NCBI GenBank assembly: GCA_964383675.1
Contig: CAYLHX010000026.1
Location: 1 to 16,594, forward strand
DNA length: 16,594 nucleotides
From: CAYLHX01 sp964383675
GTDB lineage: Bacteria > Patescibacteriota > Gracilibacteria > UBA1369 > LOWO2-01-FULL-3
Direction: 5' to 3'
The notes beneath the pieces were generated by a model that was not told the origin of the DNA, ran no database searches, and was given only the letters and a program-made list of their open reading frames with translations. Each line of letters begins with the position of its first letter. Positions within the stretch are counted from its first letter, which is position 1. Below are positions 8,368-14,403 of this stretch, in pieces. The translations under genes and the position numbers were made by a program.

Positions 8368-8865
8368 TTACTTTTGATAATTTTTCCAGGCAGATTCCAC
8401 ACTTTCGGTGATGACTTCTTCAGGTACTTTGTTTTCAATAATCTTAAGAATGATTTTTGACATTAGGTTTACAACTTCTCTTTCAGCGTCTTTGATAAGT
8501 TGTTCCTTTTTCTCATCGATCTCTTTTTGCGCTTTTTGCATCATCTCTGAGCGTGCCTTCTCCATGTTTGCAATCAGCTCAACCTTTTTCTCTTCAGTAA
8601 ATTTGTGAAGACGATCAATCTCTTCTTTCAACTCAGCCTCTGTTTGCATTCTCTTCTTTTCACTTTCTTCAAGGCGCTTTTCAAAAGTTTCCTGAAGTTT
8701 TTGAGCCTCATCGATTGAATCTTTGATCTGTTTTCTGCGCTGGTCGATATAGGCGGTAATTGGTTTGTAGAGGTAGTAGGTCAGAACCACCAGTACGATA
8801 CCTGTATTGAACAGGTAAAGCACCATACTCCACGGGTCGATTCCTAAACTTAAAAGTTTATCCAT
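8368..8865 (-). CDS. atpF: F1Fo ATP synthase b subunit
   Basis: The protein has 165 residues with a single N-terminal membrane helix (about 13-33, MVLYLFNTGIVLVVLTYYLY), then the typical YKPITAYIDQRRKQIKDSI turn into a long, highly charged, uninterrupted helix reaching to about residue 145. This is the peripheral stalk that holds F1 static against the rotor. Only one b gene is present, so a homodimer is expected. It sits between atpE and atpH, with a 25-base gap on the atpE side. Confidence 0.95.
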   Translation of the reverse strand: MDKLLSLGIDPWSMVLYLFNTGIVLVVLTYYLYKPITAYIDQRRKQIKDSIDEAQKLQETFEKRLEESEKKRMQTEAELKEEIDRLHKFTEEKKVELIANMEKARSEMMQKAQKEIDEKKEQLIKDAEREVVNLMSKIILKIIENKVPEEVITESVESAWKNYQK

Positions 8866-8890
8866 GATTAATTAGGTTTTTAAGAAAAAC

Positions 8891-9121
8891 TTAGAATACA
8901 AACAGGATGATAAGCGAGATTACCAATGAGTAGATCGCTGTTGATTCCGCAAGCGCAATCGCGATGATCATGTTTGTAAAGATTTTGTCGGATACTTTTG
9001 GGTTTCTAGCCATAGCTTCAAGAGCACGACCACCGATGTAACCCTCACCAACACCAGAACCGATAGCACCAAGGCCCATACAAATTCCGGCTGCTAATAA
9101 TTTTACTGCTTCGACTTCCAT
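8891..9121 (-). CDS. atpE: F1Fo ATP synthase c subunit with two-carboxylate, Na+-type signature
   Basis: The 76-residue protein forms two membrane helices joined by the polar loop ARNPKV (38-43). Helix 1 carries the glycine-rich packing motif (GLGAIGSGVGEGYIGG) and helix 2 the ion-binding segment AESTAIYSLV. Relative to sodium-driven c subunits, E59, S60, T61 and Y64 occupy the Na+-ligand positions E65, S66, T67 and Y70 of Ilyobacter tartaricus. The glutamine of helix 1 (Q32) is a glutamate here (E26), with the same 33-residue spacing. Glutamate at both positions is the two-carboxylate arrangement described for Fusobacterium nucleatum. The protein forms the rotor ring in the membrane. The 38-base spacer before the start is almost pure A/T with no Shine-Dalgarno site, perhaps favouring the high translation that the c ring needs. 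Confidence 0.95.
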   Translation of the reverse strand: MEVEAVKLLAAGICMGLGAIGSGVGEGYIGGRALEAMARNPKVSDKIFTNMIIAIALAESTAIYSLVISLIILFVF

Positions 9122-9159
9122 AGTTTTTAAGTTATTTATAAATTAAAATTATTTAAAAA

Positions 9160-9984
9160 TTAGGTAACTTTTGCGATTTCTTCCTGCGGACTCACTGAAT
9201 TTAACGTAGAACTTATAAACAAAATGGCCAGCATTGCAAATACAAAGGCTTGCACCACTCCGCTTAGTATGCCCAGGATTACAAATGGGATAGGAACCAG
9301 TAGTTGAGTGTAAGTTGTTATTCCGCCGATAATTCCAACAATAATGCTGCCGGCGAAGACATTTCCGAATAAACGAGTTGATAGGGAGGCCAATTTGGCG
9401 AACTCACCCACTATGTCTAATAGGCCAAGGAAAAACTCCAGGAAGGCCATTGGCAGCTCTTTGATTGATTTAATTTTGAAGGCGTCCAGTTTGATGAAGT
9501 TTCCAATATGTCGGATGGGTCTTTTCAGAAGTGCCAAGACATGGGCCAGCACCAGCACGAAAAGCGTATAAGCGATTGGTAGCGCGTAGTGTGAAGCCGG
9601 GGCGCGGAAGAGACTTGCGGTATCGCCGCCTTGGAAGGTTACTACAATACTTTCCAGAAATGGTAGTAGCATGAATTGGTTGGCGATAATTAGAATAAGG
9701 AAGATGGTCAGTACCAAGGGGAAGAATTTTTTAGCTCTTTTTTCAGATTCAAAGGCGGTGAGAGTCTTGTCCCACATGAACTCCATTACCAGCTCGAAGG
9801 CCATTTGTGCTCTTGAAGGCACAACTCCGGCTTTGCGGCGGATAAAGAAGGCCAAAACGAAAAGAATCAGCATCACGGCATAGAAGCTGAACATTGCGTT
9901 ACTTATATTGAATGGGCCAACTTGAAACAGAGTCTCTGGGGCGACGTTGATTTCCGGGATGCTTGCTTCGGGTAGTAGGGCCAT
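9160..9984 (-). CDS. atpB: F1Fo ATP synthase a subunit
   Basis: The protein has 274 residues with several strongly hydrophobic helices. The essential arginine of the ion half-channels is R204 in LSTRLFGNVFAG, and the family glutamine near the last helix is Q245 in GVVQAFVFAMLAILFIS. The subunit lies in the membrane beside the c ring and forms the entry and exit paths for the driving ion. The loop before the fourth helix reads FRAPASHY, where many homologues have an aspartate (PxxD), so this polar position is altered. It starts six bases after the small upstream gene and begins the core operon, followed by atpE. Confidence 0.95.
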   Translation of the reverse strand: MALLPEASIPEINVAPETLFQVGPFNISNAMFSFYAVMLILFVLAFFIRRKAGVVPSRAQMAFELVMEFMWDKTLTAFESEKRAKKFFPLVLTIFLILIIANQFMLLPFLESIVVTFQGGDTASLFRAPASHYALPIAYTLFVLVLAHVLALLKRPIRHIGNFIKLDAFKIKSIKELPMAFLEFFLGLLDIVGEFAKLASLSTRLFGNVFAGSIIVGIIGGITTYTQLLVPIPFVILGILSGVVQAFVFAMLAILFISSTLNSVSPQEEIAKVT

Positions 9985-9990
9985 GATTTT

Positions 9991-10269
9991 TTATTGTTTA
10001 GAATTTTTACTGTTCTCTACTTTGTTTTGTGCGAATTTTTTCAACTTTTTGTAGATGACGAGCTGCGTTAATGGATAGCCTAATGCCAGTCCGGCAATGA
10101 AAATTTTGGGAAAGGTTCCAAATTGCTGATCCAGCAGGTAGCCGAGTCCCCCCAGAACCCCAATGGTTATTATGGTGTAGGTGGCGACTTGAGCAATGAT
10201 TGTCAATCTACTGTTTGTGAAAAGTTCTACGTTTACTCCATCTTTTTCTTCATTTCCGCTCTTTTTCAT
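9991..10269 (-). CDS. AtpZ/AtpI-like small membrane protein, first gene of the ATP synthase operon
   Basis: The protein has 92 residues with two membrane helices (about 24-44 and 54-74). Between them is GYLLDQQFGTFPKIFIAGLALG, resembling the GYWLDKxxGTSP pattern of the AtpZ (F0F1-ATPase gene 1) family. The ends are short, charged tails. Proteins of the AtpI/AtpZ group are encoded at the head of ATP synthase operons and have been linked to c-ring assembly or divalent cation entry; which applies here cannot be told from sequence. It is preceded by a strong promoter and followed by atpB after six bases. Confidence 0.8.
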   Translation of the reverse strand: MKKSGNEEKDGVNVELFTNSRLTIIAQVATYTIITIGVLGGLGYLLDQQFGTFPKIFIAGLALGYPLTQLVIYKKLKKFAQNKVENSKNSKQ

Positions 10270-10297
10270 GATTAGTCAAGTTCTTATGATCTGGAAG

Positions 10298-10326
10298 ATT
10301 TTATTGATCGGCCAGAAAAAAGTCAA
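10298..10326 (-). promoter_or_regulatory. Sigma70-like promoter of the ATP synthase operon
   Basis: Read on the - strand, TTGACT (10321-10326) and TAAAAT (10298-10303) are separated by exactly 17 bp. The predicted start near 10291 gives a leader of about 22 nt before the ATG at 10269, with no Shine-Dalgarno motif. The -35 box lies 11 bases after the stop of the upstream exonuclease gene. No terminator hairpin is visible between them, so some read-through is possible. Confidence 0.75.
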
Positions 10327-10337
10327 TGGTGAAAAAA

Positions 10338-12686
10338 TTAGTTTAGAAGATTGTTACTGAGAATGTTTTGAGTTTGACCGAGGTTGCTCAGGTGCTTGGC
10401 AATTTCTTGTCCGTAACCTTTATTGCTGAGGCGGGAGTCCAATAAGATTGCTGTTTTATTTTGCCCACCATCTTTTTTCAGATGGTTGAGAATTTTGCTT
10501 AGGGAAAAGGTTGTGCGAGGAATTTGCAGGCCGGAAAATGGGTCACTGAAATTTTCACTTAAAATTGTGAGGTAGATGTCGCTGGGAGGTTCGAAGGGCA
10601 GTTTGTGCATATATAAAGTATTGATCAGATGATGGTCTTTAAAATTTTCCCAATTGTTGGGTGTGAGCAGCAGTACCGAATTTTCCGGATCTTCCTTGAA
10701 CTGCTCGGTGATTTTTCCCAGTGAGCCTGTTAGTTGCGATACTATTTTTAGATTTTCCACTTTTTGAGAGAGCTTGAGGGTAAAGTGCTGTAGTTTTTGT
10801 TTGGAATTAACAATGATGGCGGAATTTCCGGTTAATACTTTACTTAAAAGGTTGAGCAAAGTTTGATCGTTGAATTCCGTTTGGGGAATATCGTCAACAA
10901 CCAGAATGTTAAGATTATCGGACGAGGGAGCCTTGGTTATGGTAATGTTTTGATCCAGTTGCCATAGGGTCTTGATGAATTTTCCCTCGTCATTTAAATC
11001 CAGATTTTCGTCGATTATTTTGTAGTTTTTGCAATTTTCAAGCAGCTTTTGGAGGAGCTGCCTGAGGTTACGCGGATAGCCTCTAAGGACCATATTTTGC
11101 TGAAAGTCTTCCTCTATTATTGTTTCGGTATTGCTGAAGTCCGGCTGAAGAAAACTGTTTTGTAAGATGAGTAGCAGGTTCTTCCAGTTTTTTAGATATT
11201 CTGCGGTTTTGTCGTTGTTGATAGCGCCAAGCTCTTTGGAGGTTTCAATTAAATTATTGATGGAATTTCGTATCTCCAGCCACTCTTTGCTGTTTTGGAT
11301 CTGTTCGCTGAGAATGGTTCGGGCGGTATATTCGTTTTGATCGTTATATTTTTCATGAAGGATGCCGATGAGGCCAAAGAGGATGGTGGTTTTGTTTTCC
11401 AGGCCTTCCAGTAATGGTAGTGATTTTTCTTCTGTTAGGGTTTTTAGATTTTCAAGTTGTTGGAGCAGCAGTTCAACCTTTAGATATGTTGAGTGATAGT
11501 AGAAAAGTTCGCGGGTGAATTTTTCCAGATTTAAGATTATTAGGTCGTCTATGGGATTTTGGTTCTCTATTATGAATTTGTGAGTACAGATGGCCGGTTT
11601 TGTTTCGTCCTTGTGCAGGGCTTTTTTATAGAAAAGTTCGTCGTTCATTGTTTTTGCGAAATCCTCGTTGCTCTTGTCGATATTGACTTCATAGAGGGTG
11701 GATTTTTCTCTACCCAGCAGAGTTACTTCGCTTAAGAGGCCGGTTTTGCTCTGTTTGGACCAGATCAGATATTTGAGTAGAGCACTGAATTCGTGTTCTT
11801 CAAAAAACTCTTTGTTTTCAAATTTCTGGAGTCGGGTGAGTGAGAGGTAGTGATCGGAGCTGTCTATTTTTGCAACGTCATCGGAGATTTCGTCTTCGAA
11901 TTCATGGAAGCTATTGGCCGATAGAGCCAGGTAGGAATTGGGATGAGCCTGGGTTACAAAGGTGTGTACAACCGCATCGTAAGGTGGTGCGATTTCGATT
12001 AAAGCTTTTTCATCTATATCTAGCAGCTTTGCCGTGAGTTCAGTAGAGAGTGGATGATATTCTTTTTCTTTGCGGGGTTCAGGTGAGCTATTGGTAGCGC
12101 TTGTGGGACTTTTGCCGGAAAGTTGTTCCAGAAATCTGGCCAGGGGCCAATTGGTTTTCGGGCAAAGTGACTTAATTTTTTCCAATAACTCTTCAGGCAG
12201 CTCTTCGAACTTGTCTTTTAATTTTAGAAAAAGTTCCATGGCTGCGATAGAATCATCCAGAGCACGGTGCTTTTCTTCATGTTTCAGGTCGAGTTGTTTG
12301 CTGAGGATCTCCAGACTGTAAGAGGGGAGGGAGGGAAGTAGAATGCTGGCCAGCTGGCAGGTGTCATAGGAGGGGGCATCTATTTCAACGTCGTTGGCGA
12401 TTAGAAAATTTATATCGAATTGAATATTGTGACCGATAATGGGATACCCGCCTATGAACTCTTTAACTTCTTTAATTTTATCTTCAAAAGGGCCTTTGTC
12501 TTTAAGCTGTTTATCTTTGATGCCGGTTATGTGGGTAATGATCTCCGGTAAAGAAAAACCGGGATTGCACAGAAACTGCAAGGTCTCTTGATTGCCTTGG
12601 AGATCAAATTTGATTGCCCCGAATTCAATGATTTTATCTTTGGTCGGATCAAAGCCGGTGGTTTCCAGATCGAGCGATACAAACAT
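10338..12686 (-). CDS. DnaQ-like DEDDh exonuclease fused to a degenerate DinG-type helicase region
   Basis: Residues 1-160 form a complete 3'-5' exonuclease domain: SLDLETTG (D6, E8), IIGHNIQFD (D91) and HRALDD (H140, D144), the DEDDh set. After a linker (about 185-212), the remaining 570 residues follow the layout of exonuclease-helicase DinG proteins without their ATPase motifs. Where Walker A should be, the text is IEIAPPYDAVVHT (230-242). Then come LTRLQKFE, LLKYLIWSKQSKTGLLSEVTL (303-323), LFYKKALHKDETKPAICTHK (351-370, the DinG VNHALL region) and LIILNLEKF (382-390) in place of a DEAH box. Near the end, HKLPFEPPSD (694-703), LQIPRTTFSLSKILNHL (720-736) and ILLDSRLSNKGYG (747-759) match DinG, but the QxxGRxxR arginines are missing. 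It is probably an active nuclease with a non-hydrolysing scaffold. The alignment was made by eye. The frame is intact, so this is not a recent pseudogene. Confidence 0.8.
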   Translation of the reverse strand: MFVSLDLETTGFDPTKDKIIEFGAIKFDLQGNQETLQFLCNPGFSLPEIITHITGIKDKQLKDKGPFEDKIKEVKEFIGGYPIIGHNIQFDINFLIANDVEIDAPSYDTCQLASILLPSLPSYSLEILSKQLDLKHEEKHRALDDSIAAMELFLKLKDKFEELPEELLEKIKSLCPKTNWPLARFLEQLSGKSPTSATNSSPEPRKEKEYHPLSTELTAKLLDIDEKALIEIAPPYDAVVHTFVTQAHPNSYLALSANSFHEFEDEISDDVAKIDSSDHYLSLTRLQKFENKEFFEEHEFSALLKYLIWSKQSKTGLLSEVTLLGREKSTLYEVNIDKSNEDFAKTMNDELFYKKALHKDETKPAICTHKFIIENQNPIDDLIILNLEKFTRELFYYHSTYLKVELLLQQLENLKTLTEEKSLPLLEGLENKTTILFGLIGILHEKYNDQNEYTARTILSEQIQNSKEWLEIRNSINNLIETSKELGAINNDKTAEYLKNWKNLLLILQNSFLQPDFSNTETIIEEDFQQNMVLRGYPRNLRQLLQKLLENCKNYKIIDENLDLNDEGKFIKTLWQLDQNITITKAPSSDNLNILVVDDIPQTEFNDQTLLNLLSKVLTGNSAIIVNSKQKLQHFTLKLSQKVENLKIVSQLTGSLGKITEQFKEDPENSVLLLTPNNWENFKDHHLINTLYMHKLPFEPPSDIYLTILSENFSDPFSGLQIPRTTFSLSKILNHLKKDGGQNKTAILLDSRLSNKGYGQEIAKHLSNLGQTQNILSNNLLN

Positions 12687-12695
12687 GTTTGTATC
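12676..12695. repeat. Perfect 20-bp palindrome over the exonuclease start codon
   Basis: GATACAAACATGTTTGTATC reads the same on both strands. Its centre is the start ATG of the exonuclease gene on the - strand (12684-12686), so half lies in the leader and half in the first codons. It could be an operator for a dimeric repressor. In the mRNA it could form an 8-bp hairpin that shows CAUG in the loop and partly covers the only Shine-Dalgarno-like AGGA. Function is inferred; the symmetry is exact. Confidence 0.6.
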
Positions 12696-12708
12696 CTAGC
12701 CTAATGGA

Positions 12709-12737
12709 TTTTTATTGCAATTATTTTCTGTTGCCAA
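12709..12737 (-). promoter_or_regulatory. Possible promoter of the exonuclease gene
   Basis: On the - strand, TTGGCA (12732-12737) and TAAAAA (12709-12714) are 17 bp apart, a moderate match to sigma70 boxes. The predicted start near 12701 would place the 20-bp palindrome within the first 26 transcribed bases. Confidence 0.4.
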
Positions 12738-12794
12738 TCCTTGTACGACGCTAGGAATTAAAACATAAGCCCTAGGTCTGTCCACTATATATTT

Positions 12795-12822
12795 TTGACT
12801 TTTCCGTAGGATCGGTTATAGT
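12795..12822 (+). promoter_or_regulatory. Promoter of the intergenic non-coding RNA
   Basis: TTGACT (12795-12800) and TATAGT (12817-12822) are 16 bp apart on the + strand. The predicted start near 12828-12829 coincides with the first base of a 9-bp hairpin, which supports the call. Confidence 0.6.
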
Positions 12823-12827
12823 TGTAT

Positions 12828-13212
12828 GATTTTCAAAAATAAATTGAAGATCAACGCCCTAGAAAAGCACCTTGAAAATTAAAAACAAAAATAAAAAAGC
12901 ACCCTCGTGGTGACTGGTGAGGGGAGCAAGTATTTGTTCAAGTGGGTTACAAGTACTTGTGCCTCTCCCGGTCCTTGCTAAGGTGATGGTGAAATCGAAA
13001 GATTTTGCCGGAGATGTCCAGACAGATCTGGGCACGGTCCTGCCCCTCTCCCCGACTTCGGTTGGCGTGATAGGGGATTACAGGCGGCCGGTGGTGCGGC
13101 TGAAAACAACACCAAAATCTTGGCTGGATGTCAAAACAAAAACAAAAGCTATTAGCATAGCAAATTGCTAACATCGCTTTTTCACCCCCGTCTCTATAGG
13201 CGGGGTTTTTTT
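12828..13212 (+). ncRNA. Candidate structured non-coding RNA, about 385 nt, family not recognised
   Basis: The 530-bp gap between the exonuclease gene and carA has no convincing protein gene but holds a promoter, many hairpins and a + strand terminator. Stems, in order: 5' hairpin 12828-12836/12844-12852 (9 bp); an A-rich stretch; CACC/GGTG 12900-12903/12909-12912; a long arm 12921-12926/12963-12968 plus 12927-12937/12949-12959 (17 bp, 11-nt loop); 12988-12996/13001-13009 (9 bp, GAAA tetraloop); 13015-13022/13027-13034 (8 bp); 13052-13056/13061-13065 (TTCG tetraloop) inside 13043-13047/13072-13076; then A/C-rich linkers and 13152-13157/13166-13171. GCACC at 12899-12903 could pair with GGTGC at 13093-13097 to close the core. 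I see no RNase P, tmRNA, SRP or 6S core motifs. No gene on the same strand follows it, so a riboswitch is unlikely. The pairings were found by eye. Confidence 0.6.
13186..13212 (+). terminator. Intrinsic terminator of the non-coding RNA
   Basis: A 7-bp stem CCCCGTC/GGCGGGG (13186-13192 with 13199-13205, loop TCTATA) is followed by seven T residues (13206-13212). The - strand side lacks a T run, so it works for + strand transcripts only. It ends four bases before the carA stop on the other strand. Confidence 0.85.
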
Positions 13213-13216
13213 GTGT

Positions 13217-14302
13217 CTATAACATCTTCGCGAACTTGTCAAAGAAGTGCAGGGTGTCGGTGGGGCCGGGAGTGGCCTCGGGGTGGAATTGGCAGGAGAA
13301 GAAGGGGAGTGTTTTGTGTTTGATTCCTTCTACTGTTTGATCGTTGGCATTTCTAAGCCAGACCTTCCAGCCTGCTTTTAAGCTTTTCTCGTCAATGGCA
13401 AAGCCATGATTTTGGCTGGTGATGTAGCAGTGGCCGGTCTCTTCATCGATACATGGTTGATTTTGGGAGCGGTGGCCGAATTTGAGCTTGTAGGTTTTGG
13501 CGCCGGAGGCCAGAGCCATGATTTGAGTGCCGAGGCAGATGCCGAAAATCGGTTTTTTCAGGGCCATAGCTTTTTTAACAATTTCATGAAGTTCGGTAAG
13601 CATAGAAGGATCGCCGGGGCCGTTGGACATAAAGATGCCGTCGATCTTTTTAATACCTAACTCTTTCATATTGGCGATGAAATCATAGTTCCAGGGAACG
13701 CGCACTACTGTCAGATTTCTCTTAAGTAGATTGCGGATGATGTTATTTTTCATACCGCAGTCGATACAGATAACGGTTTTGGGTCCTTGTTTGTAGATTT
13801 TTGGTTTTTTGATAGATACTTGCGCCACCAGATTATCGAGATCGGGGTTGTAGTAATCAATATCTTCGCTGTCTTCAACTACAATTTTACCAAGCATGGT
13901 TCCATGTTCACGGATTTTTTGGGTGAGTTTACGGGTGTCGATGCCGGTGATTGCAGGTACGTTGTTGTCTTTGAGCCATTTGCTTAAACTCTTGTTGGCG
14001 TCCCAGTGGCTGAAGTTTTCTGAATATTCGGAGACAATCAAGCCTTTGATGTGAATTTTGTCGCTCTCAAAGCGTTTTTTGATTTTATGCTCGTCGATAC
14101 AATCGCCGCCGATACCGTAGTTACCGATTAGCGGGTAGGTGAAAGTCAGAATCTGTCCGGTGTAGGAGGGATCTGTGAGCGCTTCCGGATAGCCGACCAT
14201 GGAAGTATTAAAAACAACTTCTCCCGCAGATGAAGTCTCTGCTCCAAAACTCTTGCCGGAAAATTTGGTACCGTCCTTGAGGACGAGGGTTGCTGTTTTC
14301 AT
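13217..14302 (-). CDS. carA: Carbamoyl-phosphate synthase small (glutaminase) subunit
   Basis: The protein has 361 residues. The N-terminal CPSase_sm domain (LKDGTKFSGKSFGA, then GEVVFNTSMVGYPEALTDPS) is followed by a class I glutamine amidotransferase domain. The triad is C256 in GICLGTQ, H340 in FHPEA and E342; MSNGPGDP and SQNHGFAI are also present. The usual GICLGHQ reads GICLGTQ, a change next to the nucleophile that does not remove a catalytic residue. It splits glutamine and passes ammonia to CarB for carbamoyl phosphate, used for pyrimidines and arginine. CarB does not follow; downstream is the convergent non-coding RNA. It diverges from pyrB-pyrC, which supports pyrimidine synthesis. 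The start at 14302 has no Shine-Dalgarno site. Confidence 0.95.
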   Translation of the reverse strand: MKTATLVLKDGTKFSGKSFGAETSSAGEVVFNTSMVGYPEALTDPSYTGQILTFTYPLIGNYGIGGDCIDEHKIKKRFESDKIHIKGLIVSEYSENFSHWDANKSLSKWLKDNNVPAITGIDTRKLTQKIREHGTMLGKIVVEDSEDIDYYNPDLDNLVAQVSIKKPKIYKQGPKTVICIDCGMKNNIIRNLLKRNLTVVRVPWNYDFIANMKELGIKKIDGIFMSNGPGDPSMLTELHEIVKKAMALKKPIFGICLGTQIMALASGAKTYKLKFGHRSQNQPCIDEETGHCYITSQNHGFAIDEKSLKAGWKVWLRNANDQTVEGIKHKTLPFFSCQFHPEATPGPTDTLHFFDKFAKML

Positions 14303-14315
14303 TTGGCGCTATTCT

Positions 14316-14321
14316 ATTATA
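14316..14321 (-). promoter_or_regulatory. -10 box of the carA promoter (near-leaderless)
   Basis: A perfect TATAAT on the - strand ends 13 bases before the carA ATG, so the mRNA leader would be only about 7 nt. The -35 region is poor: no hexamer resembling TTGACA lies 16-18 bp upstream. Confidence 0.5.
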
Positions 14322-14353
14322 GGAATACTGGAAAAGAAAGTGTTTTATTAAAC

Positions 14354-14381
14354 TTTACATAATTTAAATCTTGTTTACAAT
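14354..14381 (+). promoter_or_regulatory. Promoter of pyrB-pyrC
   Basis: TTTACA (14354-14359) and TACAAT (14376-14381) are 16 bp apart. The predicted start near 14388 gives a leader of about 16 nt. It shares the 101-bp divergent region with the carA promoter. No attenuator hairpin or PyrR-type leader fits in so short a leader. Confidence 0.65.
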
Positions 14382-14403
14382 TGGGACAGTTAAAAACACG
14401 AAA

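Noticed and set aside
12917..13171. An 84-codon + strand frame and an overlapping 75-codon - strand frame in the carA/exonuclease gap
   Set aside because: Neither resembles a protein domain. Both lie across hairpins with tetraloops, and the + strand frame starts far from the promoter without a ribosome binding site. They look like chance frames in an RNA gene.
12828..13212. RNase P RNA, tmRNA, SRP RNA or 6S RNA
   Set aside because: The size would allow RNase P or tmRNA, but I see no GAGGAAAGTCC-type core or ACAGAA tail, no tRNA-like T arm or alanine-rich tag, and no SRP GGAA loop motif. An aberrant member cannot be excluded without a model search.
14371..14403. A TTG start for pyrB at 14371
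   Set aside because: The predicted -10 box (14376-14381) lies within this stretch, and the extra 11 residues have no counterpart in the family.
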